DNA of 64,000 bases. Origin: JBFWNG01 sp050251195 (GTDB lineage: Bacteria; Bdellovibrionota_B; Oligoflexia; Oligoflexales; Oligoflexaceae). Position numbers and translations under genes: made by a program. Of this stretch, positions 50,714 to 59,403 are shown piece after piece; position 1 is the stretch's first letter, and each line of letters opens with the position of its first letter. The DNA lies in contig JBFWNG010000008.1 of NCBI GenBank assembly GCA_050251195.1, forward strand, positions 62,001-126,000, read 5' to 3'. The notes below the pieces were generated by a model. The model saw nothing but the letters and a program-made list of their open reading frames with translations. It was not told the DNA's origin and searched no databases.

Positions 50714-52105
50714 CTACCTCATTATTCTGAAATCTACCCGGCGGTTGTCTTGCCGTCCTTGGAAGTTGCCGTTGTCGGCGATTGGTCTCGACTCCCCGTA
50801 GCCTACTGCTTCGACCTTATGAGGATCTAAGCCGTATTGGCTTATCAGAATGTTTCTGATCGTTTGGGCACGGCGCACGCTCAGATCCAGGTTATAGGCG
50901 TCGCTTCCCATGGAGTCTGTGTGTCCTTCCACCACGAGTTTGGTGAAGGGAGGTGGCTTTCGGAGGTACTCATTGAGCAATTTTAGCGTGTTTTCATGAC
51001 CAGCGAGCAGATTGGTTGCGGAGTTGACCTCGAAATATATTTTTCCGAAGTTAATGGTCACTTCCTTTTCCACGGGAAGGTTGTTGACGTCGGTAGATTC
51101 AAATCGGTTTTGGACGCTGCTGCTTGTTTCTGTCCGTTCGATTATCTGGATTTCCTGCGGTTCTGGCGCCGCCTTTACTTCGGACGTTGTGGTCCAGTTT
51201 AGGCCGGCATAGACGCGCCAATCTGGAGAAAACGCGCCGTGAATGAGCTCGGTGCCCCCACCGATGTGCAATGCGAGGCTGTCCGAAAGAAAATGCTTTA
51301 TTCCTCCCAACGCTTCTAAAGAAGACTTCTGCCTGTCAGCCACAGATGACTCGCCCTTCTTGGCAGGTCGGGAGCCAAACATCTCCACGATCAATTTGCT
51401 CTGCAGCGGCTCTATGTAATAACTGGAGGCCAGAGAAGCGATGATTTGGTCGTCCGTCGGCTCTATAGGAGAACCGGGAATGGGATCTCCCGGCTGCTTG
51501 ATGCGGTATCCGATATTTGCGCCAAGTTTCACGCCGAAGAGGTCTGTTGTATGTGCGTATTCGATGTTATAGGTGGGTTTAGCACCCTGACCGGAATAGG
51601 GATTGTTTCTTGTTCTATTGACGTTGGCAGAAAGTACAATAGCCCCGCCGGATTCTCCGCCTCCGAACAGCTTATATTTTCCCATAAATCGTAACTCTGT
51701 GTTCCCAAGGCTTCCGAACTGCCCCCGATCCTTGCCCGTTGTTACCTTTTGATACATGATCCGCGGATAGCTAAATCCTATTTCGAAATCCGGTAATACG
51801 CCGAAGCCAAAATTAAAGTCCGTCATTATAAGTTGGTCGTTAACCCTTCCGCGGTTTTGGCCGCCTTGGCCTTCGAAATAAGGAAGAGTGTTGATCGATT
51901 GGTTTGCAAACAAACCTAGATTGAACACGCCTGGCGGCAAGACGTCGGCAGATTGAACCGTCACGAAGTCAATTCCGCTCGTTGTGGGGTTGAAATTCTG
52001 CGCCTCTGGACCTACGACATTGCCAAATGTCGTTGGAATCATTAAGAAAATCAGAGACAAACCCACGAGGAAGTATTTTATCGCTTTAATATTAGTATGT
52101 TGCAA
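50714..52105 (-). CDS. OmpA-family outer-membrane protein
   Basis: 463 residues with TTG start 52105, chosen because it supplies the Lys-rich start of the signal peptide (KAIKYFLVGLSLIFLMIPTT). The N-terminal part is a barrel-like domain of about 300 residues. The C-terminal 115 residues form an OmpA peptidoglycan-binding domain: IYFEVNSATNLLAGHENTLK, VVEGHTDSMGSDAYNLDLS, RRAQTIRNILI and GYGESRPIADN, ending VDFRIMR. Anchors the outer membrane to the wall. Confidence 0.92.
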   Translation of the reverse strand: MQHTNIKAIKYFLVGLSLIFLMIPTTFGNVVGPEAQNFNPTTSGIDFVTVQSADVLPPGVFNLGLFANQSINTLPYFEGQGGQNRGRVNDQLIMTDFNFGFGVLPDFEIGFSYPRIMYQKVTTGKDRGQFGSLGNTELRFMGKYKLFGGGESGGAIVLSANVNRTRNNPYSGQGAKPTYNIEYAHTTDLFGVKLGANIGYRIKQPGDPIPGSPIEPTDDQIIASLASSYYIEPLQSKLIVEMFGSRPAKKGESSVADRQKSSLEALGGIKHFLSDSLALHIGGGTELIHGAFSPDWRVYAGLNWTTTSEVKAAPEPQEIQIIERTETSSSVQNRFESTDVNNLPVEKEVTINFGKIYFEVNSATNLLAGHENTLKLLNEYLRKPPPFTKLVVEGHTDSMGSDAYNLDLSVRRAQTIRNILISQYGLDPHKVEAVGYGESRPIADNGNFQGRQDNRRVDFRIMR

Positions 52106-52276
52106 AATGAAATGCTTCCTTAAAAAAAGTTTCTACGTTTTATTGCTAATATTATTATTTCAAAATTTGAAAGATTTTCAACATTTACACGACATGGTGA
52201 AAATTATCTTGGTTCGGCCCGATTAAAACCCACGAGGATGGCGTTGGCTATCCGTTAACAAGTTAGAGGACGGCAA

Positions 52277-53140
52277 ATGAAAACGGTTATCACATTAAGT
52301 CTCATGGTAGCGTCCGGGTTAATTTTCACCGGCTGCGGGGATCAAGCGAGCTTTAAGACGCTTGATACCAGTGGCGACAGAAACAGAACCGTCCCTGCGG
52401 GTACCGGCACCGATTCGGAAGAGATCGGAACCGACGATTCCACCGCGAGCGGCGGAGGCGGAGGTGAGAAAGACACCAATGGAGAGAATCCCAATCCGTC
52501 CAGCGTGTCGGAAGACCCCATTATAGATCCAGCCGAAGTTCAAAAACTATGTCAGAATCAACAACATCTGTCACGGGTTGAAACGATTAGATTCGCACCT
52601 CCAGAAAAAACGTGCGCTTGGGGCGCTAATGGCAATCTTACCGAGGTTCAAGAAATGGTGAGGGCACGCGGCGAACAATACCACATGCTTGATTTGGGCA
52701 GCGATTCGATCATTTGCGATGTCGAGTTCACAGTGCCAAATCAACAAATCGAGTTCGATGACGAAATCTTCTTAACGCTCAACAACGCGGTGCTAGCAGC
52801 GAGTATGGACTATACGTCTGTTATGGAGAAACGCGACAACGTCTACTTCTACAACTGGAATGCCATCGTGAACCAACCTTATCTTAAAGACGGCAAACCC
52901 CATAACTACTGCCTAGGCGCCGATAAAGGCCTTGGCGAATGCGTGATGCCCTATACGCAAACAACGGGCGACATGCGGCTCAAGTTTGATCCGTCGATCT
53001 TCTACAACATCAGCGCCTATGCATTCTCAAGCAAATACAACTTTGGAATGGTAACCACTGGCGACAACAACGACTCTGATTGTAAGCACACGGGGCTGGA
53101 GTTTTCTGTAAATGTTAAATACATAAAACTTCAGCAATAA
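52277..53140 (+). CDS. Lipoprotein of unknown function
   Basis: 287 residues. MKTVITLSLMVASGLIFTGC gives a lipobox FTGC (Cys20), then a Gly/Thr/Asp-rich spacer to about residue 75. The mature domain contains five or more Cys and beta-strand-like runs (FTVPNQQIEFDDEIFLTLNN), ending in a short VKYIKLQQ. I do not recognise the family. Strong terminator follows. Confidence 0.75.
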   Translation: MKTVITLSLMVASGLIFTGCGDQASFKTLDTSGDRNRTVPAGTGTDSEEIGTDDSTASGGGGGEKDTNGENPNPSSVSEDPIIDPAEVQKLCQNQQHLSRVETIRFAPPEKTCAWGANGNLTEVQEMVRARGEQYHMLDLGSDSIICDVEFTVPNQQIEFDDEIFLTLNNAVLAASMDYTSVMEKRDNVYFYNWNAIVNQPYLKDGKPHNYCLGADKGLGECVMPYTQTTGDMRLKFDPSIFYNISAYAFSSKYNFGMVTTGDNNDSDCKHTGLEFSVNVKYIKLQQ

Positions 53141-53150
53141 CTATCAACCT

Positions 53151-53201
53151 CGTCATGTTGAGCAACGAATATATAGAGATCCTTCGCTGCTTAAGGTGAC
53201 G
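53151..53201. repeat. Degenerate copy of the palindromic repeat
   Basis: CGTCATGTTGAGCAACGA at 53151-53168 and TCGCTGCTTAAGGTGACG at the end, with GAGATCCTTCGCT inside, echo the perfect inverted repeat at 23386-23453 but with many changes. It appears to be a decayed relative. Confidence 0.5.
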
Positions 53202-53227
53202 ACTTTTAGAGGGAGATTGAGGGAAAA

Positions 53228-53258
53228 GCGGGGAGAAATCCCCGCCTTTTCTTTTTTT
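53228..53258 (+). terminator. Intrinsic terminator after the 52277 lipoprotein
   Basis: GCGGGG 53228-53233 and CCCCGC 53240-53245 with a six-base loop, then T-rich run to 53258. It lies at the convergent end of the M28 gene. Confidence 0.85.
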
Positions 53259-55179
53259 AGAGAGTTACTATTTGTTCTACAGTGCCTATCACGGCCTCTG
53301 TGAGATCGCCCATAAACGCAAAATTGACCTTCTCAAGCGTATCGCACGTCAAATGCACGCAAGGGTTGGCATCGCCTCCAAAGAGATTTTGAGCCACAGC
53401 GATCGCAGGAATTCCGTAAGGCCAAAAAGCGGCATGATCGCTCTTATCCGAGCACGCGGGAACGCGAGTCAAATTAAGGCCCCTGGTCGCCACAACGGCT
53501 TCCAGATTCGCACTGAGTTTCAGGGATTGGCCTTGGTTACAGTCAATGGCGTGGTAGGCGCCATCCCCGTCCCCGTCATATCCGGTCATGTCCAAATTAA
53601 TGACGCCAATGATCTTTTTGGCCTCCGACGTCTCCGAGAGAAATTTCGCATATGCTTTGGACCCAATGAGTCCCTTTTCTTCCTGGTCGAAGGAAACGAT
53701 TCTAAGATTGTAGGCTAAGCTACTGTCTTTCAACGCTCGCGCGACTGCCAAAGCGCTTACGACCCCTGAACCGTTATCATCGGCACCAGACGTCCCTACG
53801 CTGTCGTAATGGGCACTGACAATGAGGGTCAAATCAGGGTTTGCACCGCGCCGCTCGGCAACCAGATTCGTTCCCAAAAACCCCTCATATTCATAGTTAT
53901 GTCGAGTAACTTCAAAGCCCATGGTTTCATATTCGTTGGTCAGGTAATCAAGGGCGGCCGCGCGTCCAGCGGCTGATTGCCGTTCGTGAGCGGAGAACTC
54001 ACGAAGTTTAGTTTCCAGAAAAACCTCGCTAACACCGAAATATTGGCCTATCAGCCTCTTGAGGAGTGCTTGGAAATGCGCCTCTGATAAATCACCTTTT
54101 AGTTCAGTACTAATCTTCAATAAGCCGGCAACGGGATCCTTTTCATCAACGACCACGCTATATTCTTTGCCCACAAAATTAATCAAAAGGTACGACGGTA
54201 AGTATCCGGGTAGCACAACCTGCGGCAACATCGCCAAAAACGGCACTGCTTCCTTGATTCCTAGATACTTCTCCGCCAGAATTTTGTTCTGAGCAGCATA
54301 TTCCTGCGGGGTGAGCTGTGTCTTCACCACAAGCCGCTCCAGCTGGAGAGCTACCAAGTGAAACCGTATTCCCCACAAGGATCGGTACTGTATGTACTTC
54401 TCAACGTCTAACCTTCTTGCAGGGTTTTTGAAAAGCTTGTTCATAAAGGGGTACTTGAATACATTGTTCGCCCAAACCTCGCCGTAAGCTTCGTTAAAAC
54501 CATGCACATATAAGGGATGTTCGGCGTTATCTGAATCCATGCGAAACACACTATGCCCGAACTCGTGGATGAACCCGAGTACGTTGGATATATTAGGAGG
54601 ATAATCTCCAAATACTATTTTGTCTTCGTCCCAAGAATAAGAACCTCCGGCCTTACCAGGAACAATTTCTAAACGGGTGTTATAGGGCAATTCCGGAGGC
54701 AACATCGCCTTCAGATCTTCGAACAAAGCATCGATTCCATACTCCGGAGCAATTTCGAATGCCTCTTTCACTTCGGGGCGAAAGTACGAATCTGGAAAGA
54801 GAAAGGCGTGCAGGAGATTGTAAGGTTGAGAAATTCCGGGTCCAAAGAGTTCGTTTTGCAACCTAAAAAACTCCGCGGCGGTGGACTTCTCTATTTTATC
54901 AATAACCTCATCGTTGACATCTTCCTCGAAGATATCGAAGCTGCGATCGATCGACCTATAATAGGTTAAATACTTTTGCAGATGCTCTCCGTACTCGTCA
55001 CTCTCAAGCAGATAGGCTGCAACTTCCTTTCTGTTGCTTTCATTTTCCCCTGCGAACATCTGTAATTTTGGCTCTAGGTTGGCCAGCGATGCCTCGAACT
55101 CGCTCTGGCTTGATTGAACTCTCTGCGGGGCTACTGAGCCGCAACCGGTCAAAACAAGTATACTAATTAATCTCTTCAT
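53257..55179 (-). CDS. Lipoprotein with gluzincin-like HEFGH domain fused to M28 aminopeptidase
   Basis: 640 residues. Lipobox LVLTGC gives Cys13. Residues 15-340 carry a zinc-protease motif FIHEFGHSVFRMD (His205, Glu206, His209) with Glu230 or Glu234 in GFNEAYGEVWANN as the likely third ligand, the gluzincin layout. Residues 400-640 are an M28 peptidase: SAHYDSVG (His457), GADDNGSG (Asp468), FDQEEKGLIGSKAY (Glu501), VINLDMTGYDGDGDG (Asp530), SDHAAFWPYG and PCVHLTCDT (His609), all the zinc ligands. Two different metallopeptidase domains in one surface protein is unusual. The gluzincin part has no obvious known family name. Confidence 0.85.
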   Translation of the reverse strand: MKRLISILVLTGCGSVAPQRVQSSQSEFEASLANLEPKLQMFAGENESNRKEVAAYLLESDEYGEHLQKYLTYYRSIDRSFDIFEEDVNDEVIDKIEKSTAAEFFRLQNELFGPGISQPYNLLHAFLFPDSYFRPEVKEAFEIAPEYGIDALFEDLKAMLPPELPYNTRLEIVPGKAGGSYSWDEDKIVFGDYPPNISNVLGFIHEFGHSVFRMDSDNAEHPLYVHGFNEAYGEVWANNVFKYPFMNKLFKNPARRLDVEKYIQYRSLWGIRFHLVALQLERLVVKTQLTPQEYAAQNKILAEKYLGIKEAVPFLAMLPQVVLPGYLPSYLLINFVGKEYSVVVDEKDPVAGLLKISTELKGDLSEAHFQALLKRLIGQYFGVSEVFLETKLREFSAHERQSAAGRAAALDYLTNEYETMGFEVTRHNYEYEGFLGTNLVAERRGANPDLTLIVSAHYDSVGTSGADDNGSGVVSALAVARALKDSSLAYNLRIVSFDQEEKGLIGSKAYAKFLSETSEAKKIIGVINLDMTGYDGDGDGAYHAIDCNQGQSLKLSANLEAVVATRGLNLTRVPACSDKSDHAAFWPYGIPAIAVAQNLFGGDANPCVHLTCDTLEKVNFAFMGDLTEAVIGTVEQIVTL

Positions 55180-55369
55180 TTTGCTTCATCTCCTGATGTT
55201 GAATCAGCATCATATGACCGAGCTTGGTTTTTCTTCACGGCGTTTTTTGACTTTTTTGCAAACCAAGATCGGACTCTACCACTTGCACCTGACGCAAAAC
55301 CAGCACACCGTCAGGCCAGCAGGTCCTCCCCGTGTACGCCAGCAGTTTATGTTGCTAGCGCCCGACCCT

Positions 55370-55446
55370 TTCAGCGTTTCCCAAACCTCAGCGTTTCCGC
55401 GATCTCTTAATTGAACGCGGAGGCGCGGAATAAAGGAAACGCAGAA
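55370..55446. repeat. Second copy of the dispersed palindromic element
   Basis: Right arm 55414-55446 matches 18781-18813 at 28 of 33 positions (AACGCGGAGGCGCGGAA then GGAAACGC-GAA); the left arm at 55370-55402 is its imperfect reverse complement. It lies between the M28 gene and the AraC gene. Confidence 0.7.
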
Positions 55447-55461
55447 GGTATTGTCCTTTTG

Positions 55462-56211
55462 TTATTGGAGCTTGCGGGTTTTCGCAAACTTGGAGGGAAC
55501 GGTACCCGTTATCCTGTTGAACTGCTTGTTAAAACGACTGAGGTCTTCAAACCCAGAAAGATGTGCGGCTTCGGTGATCTTCGCGCCCTTCAACAGATGT
55601 GAAAACGTTGCCGCTACCACGCGAAGCCAGCTGCGGTATTCAACCGGGGTAAGTCCGTAGCACTGCTTGAACGCTCTTGTCGCAGCGGCGTGCGACAACC
55701 CCAGTTGCGCCGCAAGGTCTGAAATTTTCGACTCTGAATCAAAGTTTTTGTCTAGGCTGTCCTTGAGGCGCAAAGCCAAAACATTGGGACGGTCGCATCT
55801 GCTAACAACTTTAGGCGACGGGAATTCTTCAATAAAGGGCAAGTCCATCGCACGTTCAATGTCGAACGGAAATCTAATCGCTTCTTTCGGGCCTTTGCGG
55901 AACTTCTCCGCTGCGAGAAAGGCGATGCCTTCCAGCTCGAGATCTTGATTAATAAATTCGACAATGCTGAAGGGGGGATAGCAAAAACCTACCCTATCAC
56001 CCGCTCTATGCTCGATTGCTTCTCCACCGCGAACAAAAGTCATACGACCTTTTTTGATCACAAGGGTTCCCATTAACCAAAATGGCCCTTGGATATCAAA
56101 ACCCCGGTGTCTTCCTTGCACCTTTTTGCGCCGATTGACCTTAATGAGGTCCTCGCTGAGATGTTCAAAATCCCAGCTTCCGTCTTTGCCTTCAACGTAG
56201 GTGGACGTCAT
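55462..56211 (-). CDS. AraC-family transcription regulator
   Basis: 249 residues. The C-terminal 100 residues hold the double helix-turn-helix: ISDLAAQLGLSHAAATRAF, then TEAAHLSGFEDLSRFNKQFN with VPSKF near the end, typical of AraC/XylS. The N-terminal part (GAFWLMGTLVIKKGRMTF-like beta-rich strands and RAGDRVGFCYPPFS) is a small cupin-like sensing domain. It is five bases after the U32 gene in the same direction, so probably in one operon. Confidence 0.9.
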   Translation of the reverse strand: MTSTYVEGKDGSWDFEHLSEDLIKVNRRKKVQGRHRGFDIQGPFWLMGTLVIKKGRMTFVRGGEAIEHRAGDRVGFCYPPFSIVEFINQDLELEGIAFLAAEKFRKGPKEAIRFPFDIERAMDLPFIEEFPSPKVVSRCDRPNVLALRLKDSLDKNFDSESKISDLAAQLGLSHAAATRAFKQCYGLTPVEYRSWLRVVAATFSHLLKGAKITEAAHLSGFEDLSRFNKQFNRITGTVPSKFAKTRKLQ

Positions 56212-56216
56212 TAAGC

Positions 56217-57485
56217 CTATATCTCGATGCTGTTGTGCACTTGTTCTGGAAAGGCGGACGTCCCCATGCTTTCGGACGCATCCACTCTTTGTCGAAACAC
56301 GTCGTACTCGCTAACCTCTACGGGAAGCTTCATCCGTACGACCATGTTGGGCTGCGCAACTTCGAGAACTTCGCCCGTAACGCCATGATGGATCTGATCG
56401 ATCTTTGTCTTGATAGCGAGACCTGTAGGCTTCACTATTTCCATGTCCGAACCGGGTAGGAACTTTTCTTTAACTTCAAAGCTAAAACTTCCGTCGTCGT
56501 GCAATTGCGTGACGAATCCAATGAACTTCGCCTGCGCTTGATAGCCGCCCTGGAGGTTTTCTGAGTTTTTATCCAACTTTCCGAGGAAAAAACCACTTGT
56601 ATAGCCGCGGTGGCTATAGGATTTGAGTTCGTCCAGCCAGTGTGGCTGCATGGCAAATGCGCCCTTGTTGTATAAGTCGAGACCCTCGCGATAGACTTTG
56701 GTCGTGGTCGCCAGATAAAGGAGACCTTTCATCCGTCCTTCAATTTTCAAGCCGTCGACGCCAGAATCCAGCAACTGGTCCAAAAACTCAATGGTGCAAA
56801 GGTCCTTCGAGTTGTACATGTAGGTGCCAGTTTCGTCTTCATAGACGGGAAAATATTCACCCGGACGCCGTTCTTCGACCACGGAGTATTTCCAGCGGCA
56901 AGTGTTCGCGCACGCGCCTCTGTTGCCGTCGCGCTCCGCAAAGTAGCTGCTCAAATTGCAGCGACCGGAATAGGTCATACACATTGAACCGTGTACAAAG
57001 ACCTCGATTTCCATTTCGGGGACTTTGTCTTTGATATGTTTTATTTCAGAAATGCTAACTTCTCGCGCCAATACAACTCTCTTGGCCCCAAGCTTTTGAT
57101 ACATCTTGACCGCACGCCAGTTGGTGGTGCTGGCTTGCGTGCTAATATGAATTGGCAAGTTAGAATTTTCTTGGACAAGATCAAGGACTCCCAAATCCGC
57201 GACAATCACCGCGTCCACGCCTACTTGCTCCAAGTGCTTAACAAAATTAGGCAGCGCCTTAATCTCTCTGTCATGCGCCAGAATATTCAAAGTGACATAA
57301 ACTTTTTTTCCAAGGGCCTTCGCGTACTGCGTCGCTTCCCCGAGACCGTCCATCGAGAAATTGCTCGAACGCGATCGCAGATTGAACGCCTTTCCGCCGA
57401 GATAAACGGCATCGGCGCCAAATCTATAGGCCACTTTGAGTTTGTCCATGCCGCCAGCTGGCGACAAAAGTTCGATTTTACGCAA
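56217..57485 (-). CDS. trhP: U32-family protein, TrhP/YegQ-like (tRNA hydroxylation)
   Basis: 422 residues from TTG 57485, with AAGGAG seven bases upstream. This start places the N-terminus at LRKIELLSPAGGMDKLKVAY, as in the family. The hallmark VFVHGSMCMTYSGRCNLSSY and GACANTCRWKY supply iron-sulfur cysteines, with SKDLCTIEFLDQLLDSGVDG and KIEGRMKGLLY after it. The long E. coli-type TrhP (YegQ) group adds hydroxylation at tRNA wobble uridine via prephenate; peptidase activity is doubtful. RlhA is the alternative, but the SKDLC and RPGEYFPV segments favour TrhP. Confidence 0.82.
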   Translation of the reverse strand: MRKIELLSPAGGMDKLKVAYRFGADAVYLGGKAFNLRSRSSNFSMDGLGEATQYAKALGKKVYVTLNILAHDREIKALPNFVKHLEQVGVDAVIVADLGVLDLVQENSNLPIHISTQASTTNWRAVKMYQKLGAKRVVLAREVSISEIKHIKDKVPEMEIEVFVHGSMCMTYSGRCNLSSYFAERDGNRGACANTCRWKYSVVEERRPGEYFPVYEDETGTYMYNSKDLCTIEFLDQLLDSGVDGLKIEGRMKGLLYLATTTKVYREGLDLYNKGAFAMQPHWLDELKSYSHRGYTSGFFLGKLDKNSENLQGGYQAQAKFIGFVTQLHDDGSFSFEVKEKFLPGSDMEIVKPTGLAIKTKIDQIHHGVTGEVLEVAQPNMVVRMKLPVEVSEYDVFRQRVDASESMGTSAFPEQVHNSIEI

Positions 57486-57592
57486 GGGTAGGCTCCTTCT
57501 GTTACGGCGTTTCCGTTTAGCACAAAAAAGAGGCAATAACCACTGAAATTGAGGTAATAATCTGAAATACTTAATTTTTTTGGCCGCCTCGA

Positions 57593-58342
57593 CTAGCGAA
57601 TAGCCGAACCAAACACTGCCTGTGCAGGCACCGAACCTCTTACCCAGCTTTCGCCTTCCTGGGACCTGTTCAGAAGCTCGGCAAGCTTCTCATCCAGGAG
57701 AGGGAAGCAAGTCGACACATCATGCGAAAAAAAGGCTCTGTCAAAAGGAAGAATAATTGCAGAGGCGTTAATCTGGAGAATCTTTTTGTCACAAACCGAT
57801 TCGAATATCCCGTGACCGAGGACGAACGGCTTGACCACTCCGCGCGCGACAAGGCGGGCCTTTTCTTCAATATCCTGTGCTTCCACGACGCGAAGGACGT
57901 CAGAAAGATCTCCAACCTCGCATGCCAGCAAAATACAACCTTCGTCGATATGCGTGAGGGCATCGGCCGTTGGGTGGCGCCGGCTTGCCCCTGCAAACTC
58001 GGATACCAAAGATTGAATGATATACTTGGATTTTGGAAAGGTAATCCAAGTTAAAACGTTAAAAAAATCATGCCAGTTTTTTATTCGAGTAGGAATCGCC
58101 AACCGATCTCGTATGTTTGTCGAATAATAGCGCGCGCCAAACAGCCCCATTCTGCGCAACCGTTTCGTGGCCCTCTGTCCCAACTGGGCTTGTTCGACAA
58201 ATTGGACTTCGCCCTCACCAGCAAACAGGCGATACGCTTCGTTGTAATCCTCAATTTGCGGCCAATCCGAGAACTTGGCGAAATGTGAAGCTACCGGGAA
58301 ATTCGCTGTCAGCGCGTATTCAGCTCTCCAGGGTTTGTGCAC
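57593..58342 (-). CDS. DUF3025 family protein
   Basis: 249 residues, soluble. The segment NWHDFFNVLTWITFPKSKY with the following NIRDR and HIDEGCILLA matches the DUF3025 family. Function unknown; members often sit near radical SAM and modification genes. GTG start 58342 has GAGG upstream. Its first 23 bases overlap the end of the radical SAM gene, suggesting coupled translation. Confidence 0.8.
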   Translation of the reverse strand: MHKPWRAEYALTANFPVASHFAKFSDWPQIEDYNEAYRLFAGEGEVQFVEQAQLGQRATKRLRRMGLFGARYYSTNIRDRLAIPTRIKNWHDFFNVLTWITFPKSKYIIQSLVSEFAGASRRHPTADALTHIDEGCILLACEVGDLSDVLRVVEAQDIEEKARLVARGVVKPFVLGHGIFESVCDKKILQINASAIILPFDRAFFSHDVSTCFPLLDEKLAELLNRSQEGESWVRGSVPAQAVFGSAIR

Positions 58343-59345
58343 GCTCCCGACCTCTTTTTATGCTGTTCTGCAGGGGCTTCAAAATTGGCGCCAGCCACGG
58401 TTGGTCAGAGGGCTTCGTGTTGGACAAAAGCATCGTGACGATATGTTCTTTCTGCTCGAGAGTTGTGAAGGCTAAGGAATTCTCCTCCGAGGGATCGTAA
58501 AAAGCATATTGCAAATCTGGGACGGCACCATTCTCACGACAAAACCGAAGAAAATTAGGAATCTCGTCCCAATTTCTCTTCAAAACGCACATAGAGAACA
58601 CGAGACCAAAGTCGCGGTCTTCGGCGGCGCGCGCTGAGCGATAGGCGACAAGATCAGATATAAAGGTTTTCACCGTCTCTAAATTTCCCTTCCTCCGAAT
58701 CGCAGCATACGTGTTCGAGTCGAGACTGTCGACGCTCACCTGGAATGTCCTTATATTTATCAGATCGAGATAGCGACGAATTCGCCCGCAAAACTGGTAG
58801 TGCCCATTCGTCACGAAGGACCATTGGCACCCAGGATTTACTGCGGTTACCTGTTCAATCAGCCTGTAGGTATCTCGTTGAATGAACGGTTCGCCTCCAA
58901 GGAGATCGACTTCTAATAAATGAGGAAAAAGGGTTGACGGCCCTTCGGTCCAGAAATTTGCTTCGTCATATTGTTTGTTATCGCCCGTCCAAACATCACA
59001 CATGACACATGACAAATTGCATTGGCTATTTAGCCTCAAATCGAGCCGCCTCGGCGCCGATGATTGATGCTCGTTCCGTTCGATTATGTCAGCAAAGCGC
59101 GCAAACCGTTCGTTGCACGCAATATGAGCAATTTGTTTTTTGCACGTTTTCACTTGGCCTGAAAGAAATTCCCGACGGAGTTTCTTAATGCGATCCCCAT
59201 TCCAAATTTCGAGCAGCGACTGTTGCTTGATATCGCCAAGATCATGCGCGTACTTATAGCAACACGGCGCGATGTCGCCCGACGGCTTGAGCATCAATTG
59301 GACAAACGGCGCGTTGCAGAAAGGGGGTTTCGATTCGGTGACCAT
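58320..59345 (-). CDS. Radical SAM protein with N-terminal SPASM/twitch-like region
   Basis: 341 residues. The radical SAM core has the CxxxCxxC cluster motif at Cys109, Cys113 and Cys116 (NSQCNLSCVMCDVWTGD), then VDLLGGEPFIQRDT and FVTNGHYQF. In front of it (residues 10-80) lies a Cys-rich stretch with FVQLMLKPSGDIAPCCYKYA and DIKQQSLLEIWNGDR, normally found after the core as the SPASM or twitch auxiliary-cluster region. The order is therefore reversed compared with most SPASM enzymes, which may be a fold of its own subfamily. Substrate unknown. Confidence 0.88.
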   Translation of the reverse strand: MVTESKPPFCNAPFVQLMLKPSGDIAPCCYKYAHDLGDIKQQSLLEIWNGDRIKKLRREFLSGQVKTCKKQIAHIACNERFARFADIIERNEHQSSAPRRLDLRLNSQCNLSCVMCDVWTGDNKQYDEANFWTEGPSTLFPHLLEVDLLGGEPFIQRDTYRLIEQVTAVNPGCQWSFVTNGHYQFCGRIRRYLDLINIRTFQVSVDSLDSNTYAAIRRKGNLETVKTFISDLVAYRSARAAEDRDFGLVFSMCVLKRNWDEIPNFLRFCRENGAVPDLQYAFYDPSEENSLAFTTLEQKEHIVTMLLSNTKPSDQPWLAPILKPLQNSIKRGRERAQTLES

Positions 59346-59403
59346 AATCGGGGATTAGCAAATATTGAAAGGCGAGTCCACGAAATCTGAATTGCTGCGA
59401 AGT

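Noticed and set aside
50609..50830. Plus-strand small frame at the end of the OmpA-family gene
   Set aside because: Runs through the C-terminal OmpA domain coding on the other strand; no ribosome site.
55181..55414. Plus-strand small frame upstream of the AraC gene
   Set aside because: Contains part of the dispersed palindromic repeat; translation has no domain and no good start.
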